Assembly (NCBI GenBank): GCA_951812665.1
Contig: CATOST010000022.1
Span: 1-64,000, forward strand
Length of the DNA stretch: 64,000 nt
Direction: 5' to 3'
Origin: an uncultured Acidobacteriota bacterium
Lineage (GTDB): Bacteria; Acidobacteriota; UBA6911; RPQK01; JAJDTT01
Shown here: positions 48,065-63,193 of the stretch, piece by piece
How the letters are laid out: the number at the start of each line of letters is the position of its first letter
Position numbering within the stretch: position 1 is the first letter of the stretch
Program-made: the position numbers and the translations under genes
The notes under the pieces: model-generated
What the model was told of the DNA's origin: nothing
The model's database searches: none
Seen by the model: only the letters and a program-made list of their open reading frames with translations

Positions 48065-49063
48065 TTATTCCTTCCAGACCGTTTCGAAGAGCCGGAGGAC
48101 GTTGAGCCCCATGATCTTCTGCACGTCTTCTTCGGAATAGCCGCGGCCCACCAAGCCGGCCGTCAGGTTCGGCATCTCGTCGGCCCGGGCGATCCCGGCG
48201 GGAAGCGGGACGGGATAGGGAAGGGGAAAGACGGTGGAGCCTTTGAGCTTGCCGGCCATGAGCCAGTCGAACCACTCTTTGGTATGCAGCTCGGTGAAAT
48301 CCAGGCCGATTCCCACCGAGTCGATCCCCACCAGATCGACCCAGTAGTCGACGACGTCCAGCACGTCTTCCAGAGTCGAATCGTAACCGCGGGCCAGGAA
48401 AGTGGGGAAGCTGTTGGCGCCGACGATTCCTCCCTTGGCCACCAGGGCCTTCACCTCCTCGTCGGTCTTGTTCCGGGGATGATCGCACAGGCGCTTGGGA
48501 TTGGTGTGGCTGAACCAGACCGGGTCCTTCGAGGTCTCGATGGCGTCCATGGTGGTCCGGTGGCCCACGTGGGACAGGTCGACGACCATGCCCAGGCGGT
48601 TCATCTCCGCCACCAGATCCACCCCGAACTGGCTCAGGCCCACGTCCTGGCGCTCATAGCAGCCGGCCCCGACCAGGTTCAGATCGTTGTAGGTGATCTG
48701 GATGGCCCGGACCCCGAGCCGGTGGAAGACTTCCACCAGGTCCAGATCGTCCTCGATGGGGGAGGAATTCTGGAAACCGAAGATGATCCCCACCCGTCCC
48801 TCCTCCTTGGCTCTCCGGATGTCGTCGAGACAGTTCACCTGCCGGATGTACCGGGAATAGGTCTCCAGGTCCTTGTAGAAGCGGGCGATGTTGCGCAGGG
48901 TCCCCTGGGTTCCCTCCCAGACCGCCACCGTGGCGTTGATGGCGGTGAGGCCGCCCTCGTGGAGATGGCGATAGACCGCCTCCTCCCCCCAACGGCTGAC
49001 GTTGAGGCCATCGATGACGATGGACCGCTCATGAAGCTGCTTCGCTCCGGATTCCGTTCCCAT
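48065..49063 (-). CDS. Membrane dipeptidase (peptidase family M19)
   Basis: HERSIVIDGLN; MNRLGMVVDLSHVGHRTTMDAIETSKDPVWFSHTNPKRLCDHPRNKTDEEVKAL; VGIGLDFTEL. Start refined to 49063 with GGAGG upstream. Confidence 0.94.
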   Translation of the reverse strand: MGTESGAKQLHERSIVIDGLNVSRWGEEAVYRHLHEGGLTAINATVAVWEGTQGTLRNIARFYKDLETYSRYIRQVNCLDDIRRAKEEGRVGIIFGFQNSSPIEDDLDLVEVFHRLGVRAIQITYNDLNLVGAGCYERQDVGLSQFGVDLVAEMNRLGMVVDLSHVGHRTTMDAIETSKDPVWFSHTNPKRLCDHPRNKTDEEVKALVAKGGIVGANSFPTFLARGYDSTLEDVLDVVDYWVDLVGIDSVGIGLDFTELHTKEWFDWLMAGKLKGSTVFPLPYPVPLPAGIARADEMPNLTAGLVGRGYSEEDVQKIMGLNVLRLFETVWKE

Positions 49064-49067
49064 TTGC

Positions 49068-49601
49068 CTAACCTCCATCAGTGGCCCAGACCGCCACAAC
49101 CCGGACCTCGTCCCCGTATCCTTCGGACCGGACGGACACCCGGCCGACCGGCTCTATGCCGGCGGCCTCTCGCAGAACCACCAAGACACCCTCGGCGACC
49201 CCTTCCCACATGGCGTGCCCGTCCGGCAGGTCTCCTTCAGGGGACAGGGCCGAACCCCGGATCCCGATCTCGACGCATTCCACCTCGATCCGGTCCAGCG
49301 AGAAGATTCCCCAGCCCCGCAGGCCCACCTGGACCAGATAGTCCTCCACCGTCTGGCGGGGCGTCCCTCCCTCGACCTGGCGGTGCCGACGGCAGAATTC
49401 CACGGCTCCGTCACGGCCCGCCTTTCGAAACGCTTCGCTGAAGGCCGCGTCGCCGGCGACGGCCTTCATCTCCCTCAAGATGTAGCGGAAGAAATGGCGC
49501 GGCAGGAGGATCATCTCCTGCCCACTGAGGACCAAGCGTCCGGAAGCTTCCAACCGGAGGCCGGAGCGCAAGGATTCGAACCGGTTCGAGGTCTGCGGCA
49601 T
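49068..49601 (-). CDS. Conserved hypothetical protein (possible V4R/4VR-like sensor domain)
   Basis: 177 aa; immediately upstream of the dipeptidase; LRLEASGRLVLSGQEMILLPRHFFRYILREM...GWGIFSLDRIEVECVEIGIRGSAL. Confidence 0.55.
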   Translation of the reverse strand: MPQTSNRFESLRSGLRLEASGRLVLSGQEMILLPRHFFRYILREMKAVAGDAAFSEAFRKAGRDGAVEFCRRHRQVEGGTPRQTVEDYLVQVGLRGWGIFSLDRIEVECVEIGIRGSALSPEGDLPDGHAMWEGVAEGVLVVLREAAGIEPVGRVSVRSEGYGDEVRVVAVWATDGG

Positions 49602-49731
49602 CGGGCAACTATCCCAGGTTACGGTGTCCCATTTGACCCAAAATGCTAAGGCAGCCAGATCGGAGGGACAAGGCCGGTATGGCGCTGAGGCCGATTGTCA
49701 TACTTTCGCGGCATGATTTCGCCGTGGGAAA

Positions 49732-51426
49732 ATGGCGACAAACCGTCTTGCGGATTTGCGCCCTCAATGCCCCTCAGCCGTTCAACGGAAGATGACAAGA
49801 AAAAGCAGCATCCCGCACCGCGGGGGAATCTTCGACCCCGCGCGGCGTCGCGGGCGATTGTCGGCCCGGGCCACGATGGTCCTGGCGACGGTCGCGATCT
49901 TCGGCGTCTTTCCTGACCTCCGTGTCCGTGCCCAGGAACCCGGGCTCAAACCCGAGAGCCCGGTTCCCCTGTCCTACTTCCGCGGCCGCCCCCTGAGGAT
50001 CGGCAACCAGATCCAACTGCTGGCGGACGACTACATCGTGGAGGATCGCTGGAAGCTTCAGCGGCGGGTGGGCCGGGTGAACAAGTTCATGAGAAACCCG
50101 GTCATCGTCCAGGACAAGCCCTGGGAGGACGCAGTCGGAGCCTATCCTTCCGTGCTCCATGACGAACGGTCGGGCAGGTACCGCATGTGGTACCAGTGCT
50201 TCAACCTTTCGAACTACTTCTCGAAAGAGGGGCCCTCCTACTACGTTGGCTACGCGGAGAGCGAGGACGCCTTCAACTGGACGAAACCCCGCCTGAAAGG
50301 ATTCCCCTTTGCCGGGCACGAACGGACCAACATCGTCTACACCGGCCGCGGCGGGACCCGGGCGGCCGGCATGCAGGTCTTCCTGAACCCGGACCAGTCC
50401 GACCCGGACCGTCGCTTCATCATGGTCTACATCGGCTCCAGCGGCGTCGACCTGTCCTACTCGCCCGACGGCTTCCGCTGGACCGAGGCGCCGGAGCCCC
50501 TCTTCCGCTACCACAGCGACTTCCCCAACCATCTCCTCCGGGTCCCCGAGCGGGACCTCTGGTACCTCTACGTCCGGCCAACGGTGCGGACCAACGGGAC
50601 GATGCCCTTGCCCGAAGGATCGAGACACACCGGCCGCCGGCTGGCCCTTTCCACCAGCCCGGACCTGAGAAGCTGGAGCCTCCCCCGGACGATCCTCTAT
50701 CCGGACGAGAGGGACGAACCGGACTACGACAACCTCTACATCTTCCGCAGGCACGGCTTGTTCATCGCCTTCTATGCCGAGATGTTCCAAGAGGAGGCGA
50801 TGAGCGAGACCGTGATGCACGTCGCCACCAGCCGGGACGGGATCCGTTGGGAACGAACCTGGAACCGGGAGCCGCTGGTGCCCCGGGGCGTCCCGGGGGC
50901 CTTCGACCACGGCCTGGTGGAGCCGGGCACCAGCCCGCCGCTGGAGGTGGGCCCCGATCTGCTCATCTATTACTACGCCTCCCCGGTGGGCCAGTACTAC
51001 TTGAACCGGGAGACGGGCGTGGGAGTCTGCCGCCTCAGAACGGACCGTTTCATCGGTCAGCAGGCGGGCGACGCCACCGGCTACCTGTTGACCCGCCAGT
51101 TCGTCCTGGAAGGAAGCCGCCTGGTCATCAACTGCGCCGCCCTGCATCCGGGAACCCGGCACCGGCGTCATCCCTACCAGGCGGAGAGTGACGGGATCCG
51201 GGTGGCCATCATCCAGGCTCCCGATTTCAAGACCCGGCAGACGCGCTGGGAGACGGCCGTCCCCGGCTTCGGCCTGGAGGACTGCGACCGGATCTTCACC
51301 GACCACCTGAGCCACACCGTGACCTGGAACGGCGATCCGGATCTGAGCCGGCTCAAAGGAAAGGCCGTCTATCTGCGTTTCCAACTCAAGAACGCCGACC
51401 TCTACTCCTTCCAGATCCGGCCATGA
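49732..51426 (+). CDS. Secreted beta-propeller RMWY/SxDGIxW family protein
   Basis: 564 aa; RYRMWYQCFNLSNYFSKEGPSYYVGYAESEDAFNWTKP; DLSYSPDGFRWTEAPEP; tail KGKAVYLRFQLKNADLYSFQIRP. Confidence 0.75.
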   Translation: MATNRLADLRPQCPSAVQRKMTRKSSIPHRGGIFDPARRRGRLSARATMVLATVAIFGVFPDLRVRAQEPGLKPESPVPLSYFRGRPLRIGNQIQLLADDYIVEDRWKLQRRVGRVNKFMRNPVIVQDKPWEDAVGAYPSVLHDERSGRYRMWYQCFNLSNYFSKEGPSYYVGYAESEDAFNWTKPRLKGFPFAGHERTNIVYTGRGGTRAAGMQVFLNPDQSDPDRRFIMVYIGSSGVDLSYSPDGFRWTEAPEPLFRYHSDFPNHLLRVPERDLWYLYVRPTVRTNGTMPLPEGSRHTGRRLALSTSPDLRSWSLPRTILYPDERDEPDYDNLYIFRRHGLFIAFYAEMFQEEAMSETVMHVATSRDGIRWERTWNREPLVPRGVPGAFDHGLVEPGTSPPLEVGPDLLIYYYASPVGQYYLNRETGVGVCRLRTDRFIGQQAGDATGYLLTRQFVLEGSRLVINCAALHPGTRHRRHPYQAESDGIRVAIIQAPDFKTRQTRWETAVPGFGLEDCDRIFTDHLSHTVTWNGDPDLSRLKGKAVYLRFQLKNADLYSFQIRP

Positions 51427-51526
51427 ATTGTCCGCCCCGGCGGTCATGCAACGCCGGTCCACCGGCAGGCCCGCACCGTTCTTGATTGGCGGGGGCAACT
51501 TGGATATAGTTCGCCGTCATCAATGC

Positions 51527-51604
<78 letters not shown>

Positions 51605-51847
51605 CCTCCTGTTGCGAACTTCCGCCGCGATCCAATCCACGCGACACTCCGGATGGCGATCCCTTCGGGATCTTGTCGTATCTCGCGCTTTTCCAGGGGA
51701 TTGCGCCCCATCCGCCATGCTTCCCGATTCTCCGGTTCGCGTCGAACCCCCGGGATTCGAAAATCTCTGACCGGCACCGACGAGCGAAATCCTATCTTGT
51801 ATGCTGACCGGTTTATGGACTAAATTTGGACTGGAATGGAGGTGTCC

Positions 51848-52123
51848 ATGAAACTGTCCAGCCAGATCAAGCCGATCAGTTACCTCAAGGCCCACGCCTC
51901 GGAGATCGTTCGCACACTTGGCGACCAGGGAGAACCTTTAATCATCACTCAAAACGGCGAAGCCAAGGTGGTGCTACAGGACATCGACAGCTTTGAGAAG
52001 ACACAAGAGACGATGACGCTGCTCAAGATTCTCGCCTTGGGCAACCGACAGATCGAGGCTGGGCAGGTGGAACCTGCGACGGAGGTGATGGCGAGGCTCC
52101 GGGCACGGAAACGCGATCTCTGA
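51848..52123 (+). CDS. Phd/YefM-type antitoxin
   Basis: MKLSSQIKPISYLKAHASEIVRTLGDQGEPLIITQNGEAKVVLQDIDSFEKTQETM; TGATG overlap with toxin. Confidence 0.9.
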   Translation: MKLSSQIKPISYLKAHASEIVRTLGDQGEPLIITQNGEAKVVLQDIDSFEKTQETMTLLKILALGNRQIEAGQVEPATEVMARLRARKRDL

Positions 52124-52449
52124 TGTCCTTTCGCGTTCAGTTGACCGGTGACGCGGCGCGCGACCTGGAACAGATCTGCGACTTTATCGACCGCCACGAT
52201 TCTCCCGCCCGAGGGGACTATGTGCTGGAACGGATCGAAAGGGCGTTCCAGAGCCTGACCGAGCATCCGCAACGCGGGAACCATCCGAGGGAGTTGCTCG
52301 ATATCGGGATTCGAGAATACCGGGAGGTCTTCTTCAAGCCCTACCGCATCATCTACCGGGTGTTGGAGGATAGGGTCTACGTACTCTTGATCGCGGATGG
52401 GCGGCGCGACATGCAGACGTTGCTACAGCGACGCCTCCTGCAGGCATAA
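52123..52449 (+). CDS. RelE/ParE-family toxin
   Basis: MSFRVQLTGDAARDLEQICDFIDRHDS...LTEHPQRGNHPRELLDIGIREYREVFFKPYRIIYRVLEDRVYVLLIADGRRDMQTLLQRRLL. Confidence 0.93.
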   Translation: MSFRVQLTGDAARDLEQICDFIDRHDSPARGDYVLERIERAFQSLTEHPQRGNHPRELLDIGIREYREVFFKPYRIIYRVLEDRVYVLLIADGRRDMQTLLQRRLLQA

Positions 52450-53442
52450 GACTCTGAGACAGCTCGCCGATCCCAAGCTGGCCCTCGAGTCACTGCGGGG
52501 TCTGGTCGTCATCGACGAAGTCCAACGCAGCGAGGGGTTGTTCCGCCTCCTGCGGGTGTTGGTGGACAGGCCCGGAAACTCGGCACGGTTCCTGGTATTG
52601 GGAAGCGCCGGCCCCGATCTGCTGCGCCAGTCCTCCGAGACCCTGGCGGGACGAATTGCCTACTACGAACTTCCTCCCTTCCGGATCAGCGAAACCGGGA
52701 CCAGAACTAACGCTGTACTGAGACTCTGGTTGCGCGGAGGCTTCCCTCGTTCGTTCCTCGCGGAAGGCGACGATCGGAGCTTCAGGTGACGAACCGAGTT
52801 CATTCGCATGTTTCTGGAACGGGATCTGCCTCAACTGGGAGTCTCCGTGCCGGCGGCTACGATGCGCAGGTTCTGGACCATGCTGGCCCACTACCATGGC
52901 AATCGCTGGAACGGTTCCGAACTCGGCCGCGCGCTCGGGGTCACCGCGCGGACCATCAACAGATATTTCGACGCGCTCGTCGACGCGTTGATCGTGCGCC
53001 GGTTGCAACCCTGGTACGAGAACCTGAAGAAACGGCAAGTCAAAGCGCCCAAGGTCTACCTCGCCGACAGCGGGATGCTGCATGCGCTGCTGGGTGTCGA
53101 CTCGGAGTCCGCACTTATGGGACACCCGAAATCGGGGGCTTACTGGGAGGGGTTCGCGATGCAGGAGATGGTGCGCATCCTGGGAGTCGACTGGGACCGA
53201 TGCTATTACTGGGCAACGCAACGGGGACAGAATTGGAGCTGTTGGTGTTCGCCGGCAGCCGCAGGATCGGATTCGAATTCAAGCGCACCAGCGCTCCGGC
53301 GATGACGCGTTCCATGCACTCGGTATTGGCGGACTTGAAGCTTGACCGGCTCTTCGTCGTGCATCCCGGCGATGCGCGGTTTCCCCTCCATGATCGGGTG
53401 GACGCCGTCGGTCTCCTCCCGGCCTGCGCCGAAGGACTTTGA
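52450..53442 (+). pseudogene. AAA-family ATPase with DUF4143 C-terminus: 5' truncated, in-frame TGA, later frameshift
   Basis: KTLRQLADPKLALESLRGLVVIDEVQRSEGLFRLLRVLVDRPGNSARFLVLGSAGPDLLRQSSETLAGRIAYYELPPF ... [67 protein letters not shown] ... frameshift near 53200 to ELELLVFAGSRRIGFEFKRTSAPAMT. Walker A region absent. Confidence 0.88.
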
Positions 53443-53491
53443 CCAAGTACCGCACGTGATGGCGGAATCGCGACCGCGTCGGCGATGAAGA

Positions 53492-53516
53492 GGGGGACAA
53501 GACTGTCCCCCCTCCC
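53492..53516. repeat. Hairpin-family repeat
   Basis: gggggacaagactgtcccccctccc between the ATPase pseudogene and icd. Confidence 0.7.
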
Positions 53517-53562
53517 AGGAGCGGGTCGATGACCCCGTCCGGACGGAGGAAACCGGAAGCGT

Positions 53563-54906
<1,344 letters not shown>

Positions 54907-55120
54907 GCGATTCCTCCTGAAGCCTTCTCTGTCGAGTGTTTTTGCCCGCCGAAACATTGCCGCGAGCAGGTTGCAAGGAACTTCATTTTACGCCGCAAAC
55001 CCTCGCCTTGGCCACTTTTGCGGAAAGTTTTTGCGTGAAGACGGGAACACGCGCCACGAAAGAATTCGGGGAATGCCTTATCCGGTTGCCAGCGTCCCGG
55101 TCTTGTGTTTCCATTTCCCC

Positions 55121-56023
55121 ATGAATCAGGAAAGAGTGGCGTATGTGAACGGCCGGATCGTCCCCGAGAGCGAAGCCCGAGTCTCCATCCACGACCGCGG
55201 CTTCATCCTGGGCGACGCCGTGTTCGACACGACCCGGACCTTCGGACACAAGATCTTCCGTCTCGACGAGCACCTGGACCGGCTTTTCGACTCCCTCCGT
55301 TACACCCGCATCGATCCGGGCGTGAGCCGGGCCAAGCTGGCGGAATTGACCCTGCAGGTGCTGGACGCCAACCTGCCCCTGCTGGACCCGGAGGACGACT
55401 ACTGGGTCACCCAGCGGGTCACCCGGGGCGCCCCCAACGGAGACGGGGGATTCGATCCCACGGTGATCGTCGACTGCCAGCCTCTCCCGTTCCTGGAACG
55501 CTCCCGTTACTTTCGCGACGGCCTGCCGGTCCGGACCCCCTCGGTGCGGCGGACCCCGCCCGAGTCCATGAGTCCCCGGGCCAAGACCCACAACTACCTG
55601 AATCTGGTGATGGGCGACCTGGAGGTGAAGGCGGCGGACCCCCAGGCGCTCTCCATCCTCCTTGACCTGGACGGCAACCTCTGCGAGGGGATGGGCAGCA
55701 ACATCTTCATCGTCCGGGACGGGGAGATGGCCACGCCGCTGGACCGGTACGTCCTGGCCGGTATCAGCCGCAGCGTGACCTTCGAGCTGGCCGCAAGCCT
55801 GAACCTTCCGGTCCATCAGATGGACATCGACCTGTTCGACGCCTACGCGGCGGACGAGGTCTTCGTCACCTCCACCAGCTGGTGCATCTGCCCGGTCTCG
55901 ACCATCAACGGGTCTGCCGTGGGCACGGGCCGGGTCCCGGGCCCCGTGACGCAGCGGCTGCAGGACGCGTACAGCGACCTGGTGGGCATCGACATCGTCC
56001 GGCAGTACACCCGTTGTCTGTAG
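55121..56023 (+). CDS. Class IV aminotransferase (branched-chain / D-amino-acid aminotransferase-like)
   Basis: VAYVNGRIVPESEARVSIHDRGFILGDAVFDTTRTFGHKIFRLDEHLDRLFDSL; KTHNYLNLVMGDLEVKAADPQALSILLDLDGNLCEGMGSNIFIV. Confidence 0.92.
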   Translation: MNQERVAYVNGRIVPESEARVSIHDRGFILGDAVFDTTRTFGHKIFRLDEHLDRLFDSLRYTRIDPGVSRAKLAELTLQVLDANLPLLDPEDDYWVTQRVTRGAPNGDGGFDPTVIVDCQPLPFLERSRYFRDGLPVRTPSVRRTPPESMSPRAKTHNYLNLVMGDLEVKAADPQALSILLDLDGNLCEGMGSNIFIVRDGEMATPLDRYVLAGISRSVTFELAASLNLPVHQMDIDLFDAYAADEVFVTSTSWCICPVSTINGSAVGTGRVPGPVTQRLQDAYSDLVGIDIVRQYTRCL

Positions 56024-56073
56024 CCTGAATTTCTCAACCGGTCCAGGCCGGGCGCCGGTGGTTCATATCGGCC

Positions 56074-57003
56074 ATGAGAATCCTCTATCTCACTTCTCCG
56101 GGTGAAGATTACCTCCAGGATCAGATCCTGCTGGGACTGCGGGAGTCCCTGGGGGGGCGGGTACTGGATTTTCCCCGAAAGAGTGTCCTCTACCGGAACT
56201 GCCCTGTTCCCCGCAGGGAGCTGTACGGCCGGGGGTTCACCATTTGGAAGCTGCTGGACGACATCGAGTTGGATCGAGGGAACCTGAACCGGAGGATCGA
56301 AGCCGGCGAGTTCGGGACTCTGATCTTCGGCAACATATGGCGCCAGCGCCGGGAGTTCCGGGAATTCCGTGCGAGGCGGCAACTGCACCGCTGTTTCCGC
56401 CGGGTGGGGTTCCTGGATGGCGAGGACCACAAACGGCCTTACCTTCCGGCCCTGCCTTACGGCCTCTATTTCAAGCGGGAGATCAAGTTGGCGCTTCCTC
56501 TTCCCCGCTCCCGGAGAATCAACTTCTCAATCCCCGGATCCAAGCTTCGGGCAGGACCTCTGGAGAAGGACCAGCTCTTCGCCCGGCATGTCCAGTGCGA
56601 GGAGGCATACAAGCTGGAGGCAATTCGCAAACATTGCCGGAAATCGTACCTGTTCGAGAAAGAGGTGGACTATTACCAGGACCTGGCTCGTTCCCAGTAC
56701 GCGGTCACCATGAAGAAGATGGGCTGGGAGTGCCAGCGCCATTACGAGATCGGCGCCAACCATACGGTGCCCTGTTTCTACCGCCTGAGCCGTAAGCCGC
56801 ACCGTTGCGCGCCTCATGGTCTGGTCGACGGAAAGAATGTCCTGGCCTTCGATTCGGCCGGTGAGCTCCAAGAGAAGATCGAGGAGGTGCAACGCTCAGG
56901 CCAGTATGCCGAACTACGGGAGGGGGCCTTCCAATGGGCGGCTCGAAACAGTTGCCGCCGGGTGGCCGAGAGGTTTTTGAACGCTCTGGAAGCGGTAGAC
57001 TGA
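56074..57003 (+). CDS. Hypothetical protein, possibly glycosyltransferase-like
   Basis: 309 aa, MRILYLTSPGEDYLQDQILLGLRESLG...; C-terminal GLVDGKNVLAFDSAGELQEKIEEV resembles GT-B spore-protein-like C-termini. Confidence 0.5.
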   Translation: MRILYLTSPGEDYLQDQILLGLRESLGGRVLDFPRKSVLYRNCPVPRRELYGRGFTIWKLLDDIELDRGNLNRRIEAGEFGTLIFGNIWRQRREFREFRARRQLHRCFRRVGFLDGEDHKRPYLPALPYGLYFKREIKLALPLPRSRRINFSIPGSKLRAGPLEKDQLFARHVQCEEAYKLEAIRKHCRKSYLFEKEVDYYQDLARSQYAVTMKKMGWECQRHYEIGANHTVPCFYRLSRKPHRCAPHGLVDGKNVLAFDSAGELQEKIEEVQRSGQYAELREGAFQWAARNSCRRVAERFLNALEAVD

Positions 57004-57012
57004 GTAGGAGCG

Positions 57013-58341
57013 ATGGGGCGTAACGGAACAAGTCCGGCCATGGCAGTTTTCTTCATCCTGGCCTTCTCGTGGGTCCTCCCCCAGTCCAGCTTTGACCGGG
57101 ATCTCCTGAGCATGGCCGGGAAGGGGCAGACGGCCATCGTCAAGGTGTTGATCGGGGCGGGAGCGGATCTGAACGCACGCGACGATCAGGGGCGGACACC
57201 TTTGATGCTGGCGGCGGCCAACGGGCGAAGGAAGACGGTCCTGGTGCTGATCGACGCCGGGGCGGAGGTGGGGGCCACTGACTCCCAAGGGAAGACGGCC
57301 AAGGCCTTGGCGGACGCCGCCGGTCATCAGGTGATCGCCGAGTTGCTGGGGGCCGGAGGAGGCGGCGACAACCCCTGGAACGAGGCCAAGGAGGAGAGCC
57401 TGGTCCGGGCTACCAGCCTCTTCGACCTGGCCGAAATTCAGCGGGAGCAGCGCAACTACGCCGAGGCCGAACCCCTTTACCAGAGGGCGCTGGACATCTA
57501 CGAACAGGTTCTGGGACCGGAGCATCCGGACGTGGCCGCCAGCCTCAACAACCTGGCGCTGATCCACCGGGCCCAAGGAAACTATTCCGAGGCGGAAGAC
57601 CTCTACACGCGGGCCCTGGGCATCGTGGAAAAGGCTCTGGGGCCGGAGCATCCCGACGTGGCCACCAGCCTCAACAATCTGGCGTTCCTGCACCGGCACC
57701 AGCACCGGTACCCCCAAGCCGAAGACCTCTACACGCGGGCCATCGGGATCTACCGAAAGGCCCTGGGAGAGGAGAACCGGAAAGTCGCGGCGGGTCTGGA
57801 AAATCTGGCCGACCTGCACCGAATTCAAGGGAACGCGGACCGGGCCGAACCCTTCTACCGGCAGGCCTTGGGCATTTACGAGAAGATTCTGGGACCGGAG
57901 CATCTCCAGACGGCTCCCAGCCTTTTTTCCCTGGCCGAGCTCCATCGGGTCCAGGGCAAGTACGGCGAGGCCGAGCCTCTCTACCGCAGAGCCATTTCCA
58001 TTTACGAGAAGGTGTTGGGCCCGGAACATCCCGACGTGGCCAGAAGCCTGGGCGGCCTGGCCGAGCTCTATCGGGCGCAGGGGAAATTCTCCGAAGCCGA
58101 ACCTCTCTTCAAGCAGTCGCTGGAGATTTCCCGGAAGGCTCTGGCGCCGGGGCATCCGCAGGTGGCGTGGAGCCTCGGCAACCTGGGTTTCCTCTATCGG
58201 GACCAGCAGAGATTCGCCGAAGCGGAGCCGCTCCTGCGGGAGGCCCTGGACATCGGCAAGCAGAGCCTGGGACCCGGACACGCCCTGGTAACGGCGATCC
58301 AGAGGGCCTATTCGCAACTTTTGCAACAACGTCGGAATTGA
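57013..58341 (+). CDS. Secreted ankyrin plus tetratricopeptide (kinesin-light-chain type) repeat protein
   Basis: Signal region; GADLNARDDQGRTPLMLAAANGRRKTVLVLIDAGAEVGATDSQGKTAKALADAAGH; then 42-aa TPR units (YAEAEPLYQRALDIYEQVLGPEHPDVAASLNNLALIHRAQGN...). Confidence 0.9.
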   Translation: MGRNGTSPAMAVFFILAFSWVLPQSSFDRDLLSMAGKGQTAIVKVLIGAGADLNARDDQGRTPLMLAAANGRRKTVLVLIDAGAEVGATDSQGKTAKALADAAGHQVIAELLGAGGGGDNPWNEAKEESLVRATSLFDLAEIQREQRNYAEAEPLYQRALDIYEQVLGPEHPDVAASLNNLALIHRAQGNYSEAEDLYTRALGIVEKALGPEHPDVATSLNNLAFLHRHQHRYPQAEDLYTRAIGIYRKALGEENRKVAAGLENLADLHRIQGNADRAEPFYRQALGIYEKILGPEHLQTAPSLFSLAELHRVQGKYGEAEPLYRRAISIYEKVLGPEHPDVARSLGGLAELYRAQGKFSEAEPLFKQSLEISRKALAPGHPQVAWSLGNLGFLYRDQQRFAEAEPLLREALDIGKQSLGPGHALVTAIQRAYSQLLQQRRN

Positions 58342-58465
58342 GGAGCGTTCCCATCAGGCAAAGCCAGCCGCAATCCTGCGAGCAGGAGGGCGCCCACAAG
58401 GTGTGCCCCTACGATTGCGCCGGGGTCGAGGTAAAGAAAAACGTAGGTGTCGCGTCTCCTGACCG

Positions 58466-59671
58466 CTACTCCACCAGGGAGGCGGCGACGGCGTTGGAGA
58501 CGATTCCCAGCTCCCGGTCGCTGGAGGGCTTGTTGCTGAACAGGGTCATGAAGAGGCCGGTCTCGGGGTCGGCCCAGACCGAGCAGCCCGTCACCCCATA
58601 GTGGCCGAAGGCCCGGGGCGAGACCAGGCTCCCCATGAACCGGAAGTGCCCGTTGTCCCGCAGTTGCCAGCCCAAACCCGTGGAATGAGCGATCCGGTGG
58701 GCCGGGCTGAGACCCGGGAGCCGGGGGATCTGGTTGCCGGTCATCATCCGGACCGTGGCCGGACTGAAGACGCGCACGCCTTGGTACTCACCGCCGTTCA
58801 GGAGCATCTGGAGAAACCGGGCGTAGTCTTGCACGGTGGAGAAGAGTCCGCCCCAGGGGTTGGCCAGGCGGTGGAAGTAGTCGGTGTTCCAGTTGCTGAC
58901 CGCCGCCGCCAGTTCGGGGGGCAGGACACAGTCGGAGATCCGGCTCCGGTCCTGATCGGTCCGGCCCAGGAAGGAGTCGGGCATATCCAGGGGCCGGAAG
59001 AACTCCTTTTCCAGGAAATCCGGGGTGGGCATGCCGCCGGCGCGGCCGATCGCTTCGCTCAAGAGGAGGAAACCGGCGTTGCAGTACTTGACTCCGGTGC
59101 CCGGGGGGAAATCGGACTTCCTCCGTTTGAACATTTCGCGGAGGAACCGGTCCAGGGGTTGACGGGTGTCCCGGAATTCCTGGTTGCGGGGGATGGAACC
59201 GAATCCGGAGGTGTGGGTCATGAGGTGGATGAGGCGAATTCCGTTCTGCTCTTTTGCGATTTCCGGAATGATCTCGTGAAGGGGTTGGTTCAGTTCCAGG
59301 AGCCCGCGTTCGATCAACAGGCAGGCGGCGCTGGCGACGATGGGCTTGGTGCAGGAGGCGATGAGGAAGATGGTGTCGGCCGTCACGGGCAGTGCGGTGG
59401 CGGCACCCATGCGCCCGAAGGCGCGGGGGGCGAGGGTGTGGTCGCCACGGCCGATCAGGATGGCGGCGCCGTATGCGGGCCGGGAGGACAGCATGCGTTG
59501 GACCAGGGCGTAGGCGCGGTCGAGACGGGTGGGGTCGAGGCCGAGGTCTTGGGGGTGGGCGTGGGGGTCCGGTTCGGAGGCGGCCGGGAGGGACGGCGGC
59601 GCGGCTGAGAGAAAGGCGCCGGCGCTCAGGTGGGTGAGGAAGAGGCGTCTGGTGGAGGTTGGTGGGGACAT
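58466..59671 (-). CDS. Serine hydrolase (beta-lactamase class C / EstB-like)
   Basis: FLIASCTKPIVASAACLLIERGLLELNQPLHEIIPE (SxxK); YCNAGFLLLSEAIGRAGG; HYGVTGCSVWADPETGLFMTLFSN. Confidence 0.92.
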   Translation of the reverse strand: MSPPTSTRRLFLTHLSAGAFLSAAPPSLPAASEPDPHAHPQDLGLDPTRLDRAYALVQRMLSSRPAYGAAILIGRGDHTLAPRAFGRMGAATALPVTADTIFLIASCTKPIVASAACLLIERGLLELNQPLHEIIPEIAKEQNGIRLIHLMTHTSGFGSIPRNQEFRDTRQPLDRFLREMFKRRKSDFPPGTGVKYCNAGFLLLSEAIGRAGGMPTPDFLEKEFFRPLDMPDSFLGRTDQDRSRISDCVLPPELAAAVSNWNTDYFHRLANPWGGLFSTVQDYARFLQMLLNGGEYQGVRVFSPATVRMMTGNQIPRLPGLSPAHRIAHSTGLGWQLRDNGHFRFMGSLVSPRAFGHYGVTGCSVWADPETGLFMTLFSNKPSSDRELGIVSNAVAASLVE

Positions 59672-59782
59672 GGCAATTCTGAGAAAAGAGTAAAGAGAAA
59701 ATAGGAAAGAGGGAAGAGGGGGTGTTTGGGAAATTGTCGATGGTCCGGGGTTTCTTGCTATTTTGAATCGTTTGAGGCGTTC

Positions 59783-63170
<3,388 letters not shown>

Positions 63171-63193
<23 letters not shown>

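Noticed and set aside
52787-52789. TGA codon in the ATPase as possible selenocysteine
   Set aside because: Gene is also 5' truncated and frameshifted, and related proteins are expected to have W (TGG) here; simple nonsense mutation is more likely.
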